Positions 36,784 to 44,641 of a stretch of 64,000 nt of DNA are shown piece by piece (the stretch's first letter is position 1; the number at the start of each line of letters is the position of its first letter). Position numbers and translations under genes: made by a program. The stretch comes from Pseudomonas sp. LB-090624. Its GTDB lineage: Bacteria > Pseudomonadota > Gammaproteobacteria > Pseudomonadales > Pseudomonadaceae. The stretch is taken from positions 1 to 64,000 of the forward strand of contig NZ_QJRL01000004.1 in NCBI RefSeq assembly GCF_003205205.1, in the 5' to 3' direction. The notes under the pieces are model-generated. The model did not search any database, was not told the DNA's origin, and saw only the letters and a list, made by a program, of their open reading frames with translations.

Positions 36784-37488
36784 TTAGATACCAATGGTTT
36801 GCACGTCGGAGAGAGAGACCTTGCCTACGCCGGCAAGGTTGAGCACCATTTCTCCTGAGGCACTGAAGCTGACGCTGGTCACCTTGGCCGGCAACAGCGT
36901 GCTCATTTGCGCCGCCTGGCCATCGACTGTGGTGCTAGCGGTGAAGGTGTAAGTACCCGGGTCCACTTTCTCGCCACTGTTGTTGGTACCGTCCCAGATG
37001 AAGTCGGCGTAACCGGCTTTCTGCTCACCCAACTCGATGGTCTTGACCGTGTTGCCGTCCTTGTCCTTGATGGTGATCTTCGCCTCACTGATGGCCTGGG
37101 GCACAACGAACTGGGCATTGAAGCTTTCAGCGGTATCAACCACAGCCTTGTCGTTCTGAACCACCACCGACCGACCTACCAGCGACGATGCCTGCAGCGC
37201 CTGGGACGAGGCCATTGCACTGGTGATGGCGCTTACGGAGTCGTTCAGCGAGGTGATGCCTTCCAGGCTACTGAACTGCGCCAGCTGGGCAACAAACTCG
37301 CCGTTATCCTGCGGATCCAGCGGGTTCTGGTGCTGCATCTGAGTGACCAGCAGCTGCAGAAAAGCATCTTTGCCGAGCGAATCGTTGCCGGTTGTGGATG
37401 CAGTGTCCGTGGTTTTTTTGGTGCTGGTGCCCACGCCCGACGCCGACAGCACGTCATTGAGGTTCACACCGCTAGTATCGATTGCCAT
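36784..37488 (-). CDS. flgD: FlgD, hook-capping/scaffold protein
   Basis: 234 aa. FlgD caps the growing hook and is later replaced by FlgK. The N-terminal export/cap segment includes DSLGKDAFLQLLVTQMQHQNPLDPQDNGEFVAQLAQFSSLEG, the family signature. The C-terminal part carries Ig-like and Tudor-like domains (KAGYADFIWDGTNNSGEKVDPGTYTF). It lies 31 nt upstream of flgE and 15 nt after flgC. Confidence 0.96.
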   Translation of the reverse strand: MAIDTSGVNLNDVLSASGVGTSTKKTTDTASTTGNDSLGKDAFLQLLVTQMQHQNPLDPQDNGEFVAQLAQFSSLEGITSLNDSVSAITSAMASSQALQASSLVGRSVVVQNDKAVVDTAESFNAQFVVPQAISEAKITIKDKDGNTVKTIELGEQKAGYADFIWDGTNNSGEKVDPGTYTFTASTTVDGQAAQMSTLLPAKVTSVSFSASGEMVLNLAGVGKVSLSDVQTIGI

Positions 37489-37503
37489 GGTCTGAATTCC
37501 TTA

Positions 37504-37947
37504 TCACTGCCCCAGGGTCAGCACTTTCTGCATCATGCTCTTGGCCGTATTCATCAATTCGGCGTTGGTCTGGAACGCACGACTCGCGGAGATCATGTCA
37601 GCCATCTCCTCGACCACGTTGACGTTCGGGTAGTAGACGTAGCCGTCCTTGTTCGCCGCCGGATGGTTCGGTTCGTACCGCGCTTCGAGGGTGCTCTGAT
37701 CCTCGACGATGCCTTTAACCTGTACGCCCTGCCCTGCTTCGCCCTGATCCTCGAACAGCGACTGGCTGCCGCCGGCTTGCGCATCCTGGAAAGTGGTGGC
37801 GAACACCGGGTGACGGGCACGGTAGGTCTGATCGATGCTCGATGAGACGGTCTCGGCGTTGGCGATGTTGGAAGCCACGGTGTTGAGGCGCGTGTTCTGC
37901 GCACTCATGCCGCTACCGGCAATATTGAAGACACTGGAAAGGGACAT
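37504..37947 (-). CDS. flgC: FlgC, proximal rod protein
   Basis: 147 aa with the rod-protein N-terminus (SLSSVFNIAGSGMSAQNTRLNTVASNIANAETV) and C-terminal PNVNVVEEMADMISASRAFQTNAELMNTAKSMMQKVLTLGQ. The ATG at 37947 has GGAG 7 nt upstream; an ATG two codons earlier would overlap the RBS. It starts 2 nt after the flgB stop, which indicates coupling. Confidence 0.96.
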   Translation of the reverse strand: MSLSSVFNIAGSGMSAQNTRLNTVASNIANAETVSSSIDQTYRARHPVFATTFQDAQAGGSQSLFEDQGEAGQGVQVKGIVEDQSTLEARYEPNHPAANKDGYVYYPNVNVVEEMADMISASRAFQTNAELMNTAKSMMQKVLTLGQ

Positions 37948-37949
37948 GA

Positions 37950-38360
37950 TCATTCTCCCCGCAGGGCGGAAACCAGCCCTTTGAATTTACTGTTGAGCAA
38001 GGTGAAGCTGGCCTGGAAGCCGATAGCGTTTTCGGTGTAGTTCGATTGCTCGATCTGCGCGTCCACGGTGTTCTGGTCGATCGAGGGCTGCAACGGCGTA
38101 CGGTACTTGAGGGTATCGTCAGCCGCGATGGCGAGGCCTTCGGCTTCGATGTGCCGGCTATTGGTACGGTCCATGGCAAAGCGGCCGCCTTGCTGCTTGC
38201 TGGTCTCGGCGGCGAGCACCGATGAAAAGTCCATGTCACGCGCCTTGTAATTGGGCGTGTCGGCGTTGGCGATATTGTTGGCCAGCACCTCCGCGCGCTG
38301 GGCGCGGAAGCCCAGGGCCTTTTCGTGGATACCAAGCGCCTTGTCGAAACTGATGCTCAT
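37950..38360 (-). CDS. flgB: FlgB, proximal rod protein
   Basis: 136 aa starting MSISFDKALGIHEKALGFRAQRAEVLANNIANADTPNYKARD, the typical rod-protein N-terminus; the C-terminus (IEQSNYTENAIGFQASFTLLNSKFKGLVSALRG) is complete. The ORF is open for 94 more codons upstream, but that part is promoter DNA. AAGG lies 10 nt before the chosen ATG. First gene of flgB-C-D-E, with a near-perfect sigma-54 promoter about 50 nt upstream. Confidence 0.95.
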   Translation of the reverse strand: MSISFDKALGIHEKALGFRAQRAEVLANNIANADTPNYKARDMDFSSVLAAETSKQQGGRFAMDRTNSRHIEAEGLAIAADDTLKYRTPLQPSIDQNTVDAQIEQSNYTENAIGFQASFTLLNSKFKGLVSALRGE

Positions 38361-38408
38361 GTCGGGGAAACCTTCAGAGGTTGACCGGAATTTCGTTGAG
38401 CTTGGTTT

Positions 38409-38425
38409 AGCAAGGGCTGTGCCAA
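38409..38425 (-). promoter_or_regulatory. sigma-54 promoter of the flgB operon
   Basis: Minus-strand TTGGCACAGCCCTTGCT: perfect TGGCAC-N5-TTGCT. The start site should lie near 38397, 37 nt before the flgB ATG. Confidence 0.92.
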
Positions 38426-38488
38426 CCACGCCGAAGCCCCTGTTTATGGGGCTTGGCGGAATCGTACTGTCAGACTGATGCCAGAAAA

Positions 38489-38551
38489 GCGGCAAAGGCC
38501 TTCCGCCTGGGGCGGCGAAAGCGGCAATTGCCGGGCGGCAAAAGCGGCAAA
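38489..38551. promoter_or_regulatory. cluster of GCGGCAA motifs upstream of the flgB promoter
   Basis: GCGGCAA occurs at 38489, 38521, 38535 and 38544. Two perfect inverted repeats sit inside: CGGCAATTGCCG (38522-38533) and TTGCCG-GG-CGGCAA (38528-38541), about 100 bp upstream of the -24 box. Position and symmetry fit binding sites for a sigma-54 activator such as FleR. Confidence 0.5.
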
Positions 38552-38576
38552 ACAAAAAATTGACGTCATTGTTTCG

Positions 38577-38603
38577 CGATAGACGTGGTTGGCGATAGAC
38601 GTG
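38577..38603. repeat. 12-bp direct repeat, 15-bp period, upstream of flgB
   Basis: GCGATAGACGTG at 38577-38588 and again at 38592-38603, flanked by GTTTCGC on both sides. It lies between the cheR stop and the GCGGCAA cluster. Function unknown. Confidence 0.6.
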
Positions 38604-38645
38604 TTTCGCCTGGAAGATCGAGCGCCGCCCACCTCCAGGCATACC

Positions 38646-39473
38646 TTACTTGGCCTGGTAAATGATCCCCGGGCTGCACTGCACCATCTGGTAATGGTCC
38701 GGCAAGCCGTTCAGCGCCTCTGAAGCACCAAGGAACAGGTAACCACCCGGCTTGAGGGTGCTGTGGATGCGCAGCAGGATGTCCCGCTTCACCTGCGCCG
38801 AGAAGTAGATCAGCACGTTGCGGCAGAACACGATGTCGAACTTGCCCAGGCTGGCATAGCTGTCCAGCAGGTTGAACGAGCGGAACTCGACGCGGCTGCG
38901 GATCGCCGGTTTGACCGCCCAGCGCCCCGGCCCCTTGGGGTCGAAGTAGCGCTGCAGACGCTCCTGCGACAAGCCGCGGGCAATCGCCAGGCTGTCGTAC
39001 TCACCGGTCTTGCAGTTGGTCAGCATGGTGCCGGACAGGTCGGTGGCAACGATTTGCGCCCCCATCTTCAACTGCCCCAGGTTGCTGCGCTCGAACTCGT
39101 CGATGGCCATCGAGATGGAGTACGGCTCCTGGCCCGACGAACAGGCCGCCGACCACATGCGCAGGCGCTGGCCGGGGTTGTTGCGGATGAACTCGGGAAT
39201 GACTTTGTTCTTCAGCACCTCGAACGGGTAGGTATCCCGAAACCACAGGGTCTCGTTGGTGGTCATGGCATCGACCACCTGTTCGCGCAAGCCGCCGCGT
39301 GGCTGGGCCTGGATGCGCTGCACCAACTCGCCCAGGCTCTTGATGCCCTGTTGCTCCATCAGCTTGTTGAGACGGCTGGACACCAGGTACTGCTTATTTT
39401 CGCCCAGCAAGATGCCACAGGCTTTTTCCAGGAAGACCCGGAACTGTTCGAAATCCAAATTACCCGTAGACAC
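38646..39473 (-). CDS. cheR: CheR, chemoreceptor protein methyltransferase
   Basis: 275 aa. It methylates glutamates on chemoreceptors with SAM, setting the adaptation level. The N-terminal helical CheR_N domain is followed by TTNETLWFRD (71-80) and the SAM motif SAACSSGQEPYSI (108-120); FCRNVLIYF and YLFLGASEAL complete the core. It follows cheV by 52 nt and is probably co-transcribed. Its place beside flgB suggests it serves the flagellar chemotaxis pathway. Confidence 0.96.
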   Translation of the reverse strand: MSTGNLDFEQFRVFLEKACGILLGENKQYLVSSRLNKLMEQQGIKSLGELVQRIQAQPRGGLREQVVDAMTTNETLWFRDTYPFEVLKNKVIPEFIRNNPGQRLRMWSAACSSGQEPYSISMAIDEFERSNLGQLKMGAQIVATDLSGTMLTNCKTGEYDSLAIARGLSQERLQRYFDPKGPGRWAVKPAIRSRVEFRSFNLLDSYASLGKFDIVFCRNVLIYFSAQVKRDILLRIHSTLKPGGYLFLGASEALNGLPDHYQMVQCSPGIIYQAK

Positions 39474-39525
39474 TACTGCCGCCTCTTTTCAATCACTGGT
39501 GCCGGGGGGCTTGCCCCCGGCTGCT

Positions 39526-40455
39526 TCAATGCGCTGCCTTGATCCGGTCGACCACCCGCTGGGCCAGGTCGTCCGGCTTGAACTTGGCCAGGAAGTCATC
39601 GGCACCGACCTTCTTGACCATTGCCTGGTTAAATACCCCGGAGAGCGAAGTATGCAGGCAGATGTGCAATTTTTGCATGCGCGGGTCGCTGCGGATTTCT
39701 GCCGTTAGCGTATAGCCGTCCATTTCCGGCATTTCAATGTCCGAGATCATCATCAGGAACTCTTCTTCGGGCTTTTTGCCGTCGTCCACCAGCTGGCGCA
39801 GGTAGTTCAGGGCCTGACGACCGTCGTTGAGGGCCACCACCTCAACGCCGACGGTCTGCAGGCAACGGCTGACCTGCTTGCGTGCCACCGACGAGTCGTC
39901 GACAGTCAGCACCCGCATCAGCACGGCCTTGTCCTGCACCTCGGCATCGACCACCCCAGCCGACACCGACTCGGACGACGGCGATACTTCGGCCAGCACC
40001 TTCTCAACGTCGATGATCTCGACCATGCGGTTGTCCACCCGGGTGACCGCGGTCAGGTAGTGATCACGGCCCGTGCCCTTGGGTGGCGGATGGATCTCTT
40101 CCCAGTTCATGTTGACGATGCGCTCCACCGAGTGCACCAGGAAGCCTTGGGTCTTGGTGTTGTACTCGGTGATGATCACGAAACTGTTGCGCGTGTCTTC
40201 CTGCAGGGGCCGCAACCCGGTGGCCATCGACAAGTCGAGGATCGGAATGGTGGCCCCACGAATGTTGGCAACGCCACGCACCACTGGGTGCGCCTTGGGC
40301 AGCAGGGTCAGCGCCGGGCACTGCAGCACCTCCCTGACCTTGAATACGTTGATGCCGTAAAGCTGCTCGCCATTGAGGCGGAACAGCAGCAGTTCCAGGC
40401 GATTCTGCCCCACCAGCTGCGTGCGCTGGTTGACCGAATCCATAACACCCGCCAT
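39526..40455 (-). CDS. cheV: CheV, CheW-receiver chemotaxis coupling protein
   Basis: 309 aa. A CheW domain (about 18-160; GVANIRGATIPILDL) couples receptors to CheA. A C-terminal receiver (about 180-305) follows, with the acidic pair Asp186/Asp187 in VLTVDDSS, phospho-acceptor Asp239 in MMISDIEMPEMDG, and a conserved Lys near FLAKFKPDD. AAGGAG lies 6 nt before the ATG. Divergent from flgA, with only about 77 nt between. Confidence 0.95.
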   Translation of the reverse strand: MAGVMDSVNQRTQLVGQNRLELLLFRLNGEQLYGINVFKVREVLQCPALTLLPKAHPVVRGVANIRGATIPILDLSMATGLRPLQEDTRNSFVIITEYNTKTQGFLVHSVERIVNMNWEEIHPPPKGTGRDHYLTAVTRVDNRMVEIIDVEKVLAEVSPSSESVSAGVVDAEVQDKAVLMRVLTVDDSSVARKQVSRCLQTVGVEVVALNDGRQALNYLRQLVDDGKKPEEEFLMMISDIEMPEMDGYTLTAEIRSDPRMQKLHICLHTSLSGVFNQAMVKKVGADDFLAKFKPDDLAQRVVDRIKAAH

Positions 40456-40532
40456 GCCAGACTCCTTAATGTTTCAGCCTTTCGTTGCAACTCAGGTAGC
40501 GAGTCGGCACGGGCTTTGCTTTTTTGAGCGTC

Positions 40533-41285
40533 ATGCATACGAAAACGACATTTTTCCGACGATTGACGCGCCTGCTGACTGGCTTGCTGGCCACGCTGTG
40601 CCTGCTGGTGCCCGGCGTGCGCACTGTCGCGGACGCGTTCACCTTGCCTGAACAGCTTATCGGTGTCACCCAAGGGTTTCTTGAATTCACCGTCGAAGAT
40701 TACCTCGCCAGCACCCAGACTGCCGGCCGCTATGAAATCCAGGTCAACTCGCTGGACCCGCGCCTGCGCATGCCGTTGTGCAGCCAGCAGCTTGACGCTT
40801 CGCTGGAAAGCCCCGCGCAGCCGCTGGGCCGGGTGACGGTGCGGGTACGCTGTGATAGCGCAGCGCCGTGGACCGTGTTCGTGCCGGCGACGGTGCGGCT
40901 GTTCCGCGACGTGGTGGTGGTGACGCGCCCGCTCAAGCGGGACAACACGGTGGGCGAAGGCGACGTGGCCCTGCGCGAGCGCGATGTCGGCACTCTCGGC
41001 CAGGGCTTCCTGACCGAACTGGACCAGGCAGTGGGCATGAAGATGCTGCGCCCCACCGTGATCGACCAGGTACTGACCCCGCAGCACCTGCAACAGGCCG
41101 AGGTGGTGCGCAAGGGTGACCAGGTGGTGATCATCGCCCGCAGTGGCAGCCTGAGCGTCCGCATGCCCGGCGAAGCGCTGAGCAAGGGCGGCCTGAGCGA
41201 ACAGATACGGGTACGCAACCTGAACTCCAAACGGGTGGTCAAGGCCAGGGTCACTGGCCCAGGCCAGGTCGAGGTCAGTATGTAG
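40533..41285 (+). CDS. flgA: FlgA, P-ring assembly chaperone
   Basis: 250 aa periplasmic chaperone for FlgI. A basic, hydrophobic signal peptide occupies about residues 1-33 (RLLTGLLATLCLLVPGVRT). The C-terminal SAF/ChapFlgA domain has FVPATVRLFRDVVVVTRPLKRD, VLRPTVID-like MLRPTVIDQVL, VVRKGDQVVIIARSGSLSV and GPGQVEVSM. The ATG at 40533 is preferred; a TTG three codons earlier is in frame and no strong RBS is seen. Confidence 0.93.
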   Translation: MHTKTTFFRRLTRLLTGLLATLCLLVPGVRTVADAFTLPEQLIGVTQGFLEFTVEDYLASTQTAGRYEIQVNSLDPRLRMPLCSQQLDASLESPAQPLGRVTVRVRCDSAAPWTVFVPATVRLFRDVVVVTRPLKRDNTVGEGDVALRERDVGTLGQGFLTELDQAVGMKMLRPTVIDQVLTPQHLQQAEVVRKGDQVVIIARSGSLSVRMPGEALSKGGLSEQIRVRNLNSKRVVKARVTGPGQVEVSM

Positions 41286-41385
41286 GCCAGTCGCCAGATT
41301 GCGCTGGCAGAGAGGAACCGCTTTTCCTAAACTGTGTCAGAACATGGGTCGCGAGCTTGCTGACAGGCGGCTATGCATTTGTGCC

Positions 41386-41412
41386 TAAAGTTTCTTTCGG
41401 GTTGGCCGAAAA
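41386..41412 (+). promoter_or_regulatory. sigma-28 (FliA) promoter of flgM
   Basis: TAAAGTTT, 11 nt, GCCGAAAA: the -35 box is perfect and the -10 box has one mismatch to GCCGATAA. It lies 36 nt before the flgM ATG, so the start site falls about 30 nt upstream. Confidence 0.88.
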
Positions 41413-41448
41413 CAAGGCAAGCGTCCAAATACCCAGAGGTTTCTGATC

Positions 41449-41763
41449 ATGGTCATCGACTTCAGTCGTTTGAATAATTCTCCGTCCGTCACGGGCGGCG
41501 TGCGCGGCAACACCGCGTCCGGCAGCGCCGAAAAGCCGGCAGCCAGCCAGGATGCGGTGAAAGACACCAGCGCCAGCGGAGAGGCGGTACACCTCAGCCA
41601 AGAGGCACAGCAGTTGCAGAAGATCAGCGACAAGCTGCGCGACGAGCCAGTAGTCAACAGCGCCCGTGTGGCCCAGTTGAAGCAGGCAATCGCCGACGGC
41701 AGCTACCAGGTCGATGCCGGCCGGGTCGCCAGCAAACTGCTCGATTTCGAAGCCCAGCGCTGA
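41449..41763 (+). CDS. flgM: FlgM, anti-sigma-28 factor
   Basis: 104 aa, mostly disordered N-terminal half and a C-terminal FliA-binding region ([55 protein letters not shown]), the family signature. FlgM holds sigma-28 inactive until the hook is complete and is then exported. With a sigma-28 promoter of its own, it closes a negative feedback loop. Confidence 0.95.
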   Translation: MVIDFSRLNNSPSVTGGVRGNTASGSAEKPAASQDAVKDTSASGEAVHLSQEAQQLQKISDKLRDEPVVNSARVAQLKQAIADGSYQVDAGRVASKLLDFEAQR

Positions 41764-41812
41764 CCGTACGGCGCGCTGACTTCACGGACGCCTGAAAAGC
41801 CAAGAGTTAGCC

Positions 41813-42280
41813 ATGCACGACACCACCTTGCTGCAACTGATCGAAGATGACATTGCCCCGATGCAAGAGCTGCGCGACCTTCTGCAGAAAGAGTCGGTAG
41901 CCCTGCATGGCCGCGATATGGCACCACTGGAAACCATCCTGGCCCGCAAGCAGTCGTTGATCGTGTTATTGGAGCAGCAAGGCCTACGCCGCAATAACCT
42001 GCTTACCAGCCTTGGCCTGAGTGCAGACCGCGCCGGTGTGGAGGCTGTGGCAGCACAATCGGCCAACGGTGAATTGATCCTGCAACAACTCGACGTGATC
42101 AGCCAATTGATGCAAGCCTGTCAACAGCTTAACGAGACCAATGGCCGGATCATCCAGGTGCAGCAACACGTCACCAGCAACCAGATTCGAATCCTCATGG
42201 GCGGTGATTCGCCGTCACTGTACGACAGCCGTGGCAGCACGTCGCCGCTGGCCAAGCCACGCGCACTCAGCCAAGTCTGA
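41813..42280 (+). CDS. flgN: FlgN, export chaperone for FlgK and FlgL
   Basis: 155 aa, almost entirely helical with heptad-like leucines (LLQLIEDDIAPMQELRDLLQKE, LARKQSLIVLLEQQG). FlgN binds the C-termini of the junction proteins before export. It follows flgM by 49 nt, the standard flgMN arrangement. The C-terminal 25 residues are Ser/Pro-rich and probably disordered. Confidence 0.9.
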   Translation: MHDTTLLQLIEDDIAPMQELRDLLQKESVALHGRDMAPLETILARKQSLIVLLEQQGLRRNNLLTSLGLSADRAGVEAVAAQSANGELILQQLDVISQLMQACQQLNETNGRIIQVQQHVTSNQIRILMGGDSPSLYDSRGSTSPLAKPRALSQV

Positions 42281-42359
42281 TTTTTCTATCAAGGCACGGA
42301 ACATACTGGCAAAATGCCGTTACTTGCATGTGTCGCTTTTGCCTGGAGAACGATAAGCC

Positions 42360-43103
42360 GTGTTCAATGAATCCGATGCCCCGCAACCACCAAAGGTGCT
42401 GAGCACCCCCTTGGAGATTGCGGCAAACTTGCGGCAGCTGCAGGAAAGTCACGACCCCCTGATTATCACGTTCCACGACCGCAGCCAGCGTTTCCAGAGC
42501 TATGTGGTGCATGTGGACCGTGAAAGCAACACCCTGGCACTGGACGAGATGATCCCGCGCGACGGTGAGAAATTCATCGAAAACGGCGAGCATTTCCGCG
42601 TTGAGGGCTTTCACGATGGCGTGCGCATCGCCTGGGAATGCGATCACGAGCTGAAGATCACTGAAGTCGACGGCCACCGCTGCTACAGCGGTGCCATGCC
42701 GGAGGAAATGACCTACCATCAGCGCCGCAACGCCTTCCGCGCCGCGCTGAAGCTGTCGCAGCTGGTCGATATCATCCTCGATGGCGCCCACCTCAAAGGT
42801 AACGGCGCCCTGCGTGGCAAGCTGCTGGATATCTCGGCCACTGGCTGCAAGCTGCGCTTCGACGGCAATGTCGAAGACCGCCTGCAACTGGGCCAGGTGT
42901 ACGAGCGTTTCAAGGCAGGCAACCCGCTGGGCCTGGTTGACACCATGGTCGAGCTGCGCCACTTGCATTATGAAGAGCGCATCAACACCACCTTTGCCGG
43001 CGTACGTTTCCACAACCTCAGTGGCCAGGCGCAACGCAAGATCGAGAGTTTTGTGTACCAGTTGCAGCGTGAGGCGCGGCGGTTCGACAAAGACGACTAT
43101 TGA
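42360..43103 (+). CDS. flgZ: FlgZ, YcgR-type PilZ c-di-GMP receptor
   Basis: 247 aa. An N-terminal YcgR domain (about 15-115) and a C-terminal PilZ domain. The c-di-GMP motif is intact: R123-x3-R127 (RRNAFR) and D157-x-S159-x2-G162 (DISATG). It acts as a flagellar brake that slows swimming when c-di-GMP is high. The GTG start at 42360 has GGAG 11 nt upstream, rather far. It lies right behind flgMN, as in other P. putida genomes. Confidence 0.93.
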   Translation: MFNESDAPQPPKVLSTPLEIAANLRQLQESHDPLIITFHDRSQRFQSYVVHVDRESNTLALDEMIPRDGEKFIENGEHFRVEGFHDGVRIAWECDHELKITEVDGHRCYSGAMPEEMTYHQRRNAFRAALKLSQLVDIILDGAHLKGNGALRGKLLDISATGCKLRFDGNVEDRLQLGQVYERFKAGNPLGLVDTMVELRHLHYEERINTTFAGVRFHNLSGQAQRKIESFVYQLQREARRFDKDDY

Positions 43104-43118
43104 TCGTCGGCTGAATGC

Positions 43119-43147
43119 AAAAACGCCACCTGTCGAGGTGGCGTTTT
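43119..43147. terminator. bidirectional terminator between flgZ and the MFS gene
   Basis: AAAACGCCACC/GGTGGCGTTTT, 11 pairs with a short TGTCGA-type loop. It has T runs in both directions and so serves both convergent genes. Confidence 0.9.
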
Positions 43148-43172
43148 CATGTGTGCCCTTCCTGTGCCGACC

Positions 43173-44513
43173 TCACACCGACTTGCTGACCTCCTCCGGT
43201 TCAGCTGCCTGCTGCTCAGCCCCTTTATCTTCATCCTCGGTATCTTCCGCCGCCACCGGCGCCTGCATCACGTCCTGCACGGTCTGCTCATCCACCCGCG
43301 GGTCCAGCGCTGCCGACAATGGCGAACCTGCCGCCGGCATCGCCACGTGGCCCAGCGGCGCGTCTTGCACCTGGTGCAGGCCGGTAACCGCTTTGGGCCG
43401 GATACGCCACACCAGCACCAGCGCGAAGAACACGAAGAAGGCGTACAGCATCTGCGGGCCCAACACCTTCATCAGCACACCGGCCGCCAAAGGCCCGATA
43501 CAGGCGCCAACGCCATAGGTGACCAGCAGCATCGCCGTCAGCGACACCCGCCGCTCGCTTTCCACGTGGTCGTTGGAAAACGCCACCGCCAGCGGATACA
43601 GGCAGAACTGCAGCAACGAAATAAGGAAGCCGATGCCGAACAGCAGCTCCAGCGGCACACTGGGCAATATCGCCAGCGGCGCAGCGGCCAGTGCCAGGCC
43701 CACCGCCACACTACGGATCAGCACCGCGCGGTCGTAACGGTCCGACAACCAGCCCAGCGGCCACTGCACCAGCAGGCCGGCAAAGATGCAGCTACCCATG
43801 AACAGACCGATCTGCTCGGTCGTCATACCCTGGCTGGAGGCATACAAAGGCGCCAGGCCGTAGAACGAGCCAACGATAAGGCCCGAGCCCAGTACCGTGC
43901 TGAGCGACTGGGGCACCCGCTTGATGAAGAACTTCGGCTCCATCGGCGCCGGGCGCAATGGCGCCGGGTGAATGCGCCGGGTCATCGCCACCGGCACCAG
44001 GCACAGGGCAAAACACATCGCCACCAACATCAGCAGCTCAGGCCCGAGTTGCGGGTGTACTACCAGGATCAGCTGGCCAAGCACCAGCCCCAGGTACGAG
44101 GCAATCATGTAGCCGCTGAACACCGCACCGCGGTGCTTCACATCGGCCTGCTCGTTTAGCCAGCTCTCGATCACCATGTACTGGCACATCATGCCCAGGC
44201 CGACGATCATGCGCAGCCCGACCCAGGCCGGCAACCAGTTGGTCAGGCCATGGCCGAGCACCGCCGCACCGACGATACCGGCACAGGTCGCATAGGCGCG
44301 TATGTGCCCGACCCGGCCGATCAGCCGGTGTCCGACTTTGCCACCCAGCGCCAGGCCGAAGTAGTTGGCCGCCATCAGCGCACCAATCCACAGGCTGTCG
44401 ACATGATCGGCGGCCAGGCGCAAAGCCAGGTAGGTACTGAGCAGGCCCGAGCCGATCAACATCATCAGCGCGGCGAAATACAACGACTGAAACGGCTTCC
44501 ATATATTTCGCAT
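43173..44513 (-). CDS. MFS transporter (YcaD/DHA-like)
   Basis: 446 aa with about 12 hydrophobic segments, for example LYFAALMMLIGSGLLSTYLAL, SLWIGALMAANYFGLALGG and LLVTYGVGACIGPLAAGVLM. The MFS motif region GGKVGHRLIGRVGHIRAYA lies after the second segment. The C-terminal tail (about 410-446) is acidic and cytoplasmic. It resembles the YcaD-type branch; the substrate cannot be told. The start MRNIWKPFQSLYF at 44513 is preferred over an ATG 48 nt earlier because the family begins there. Convergent with flgZ. Confidence 0.82.
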   Translation of the reverse strand: MRNIWKPFQSLYFAALMMLIGSGLLSTYLALRLAADHVDSLWIGALMAANYFGLALGGKVGHRLIGRVGHIRAYATCAGIVGAAVLGHGLTNWLPAWVGLRMIVGLGMMCQYMVIESWLNEQADVKHRGAVFSGYMIASYLGLVLGQLILVVHPQLGPELLMLVAMCFALCLVPVAMTRRIHPAPLRPAPMEPKFFIKRVPQSLSTVLGSGLIVGSFYGLAPLYASSQGMTTEQIGLFMGSCIFAGLLVQWPLGWLSDRYDRAVLIRSVAVGLALAAAPLAILPSVPLELLFGIGFLISLLQFCLYPLAVAFSNDHVESERRVSLTAMLLVTYGVGACIGPLAAGVLMKVLGPQMLYAFFVFFALVLVWRIRPKAVTGLHQVQDAPLGHVAMPAAGSPLSAALDPRVDEQTVQDVMQAPVAAEDTEDEDKGAEQQAAEPEEVSKSV

Positions 44514-44641
44514 AGGTCCCGTGAAGCTCCCTTGGTCAGGTGGCGGGGGTGCTAGCAGCATAAGGGCAAAAACCGCCTGGCGCAGGCCCCCAGCTGCGAT
44601 TTAACGGCGCTGGGGCGCGTCCGGTGCAGGTCGTGTCGCGA

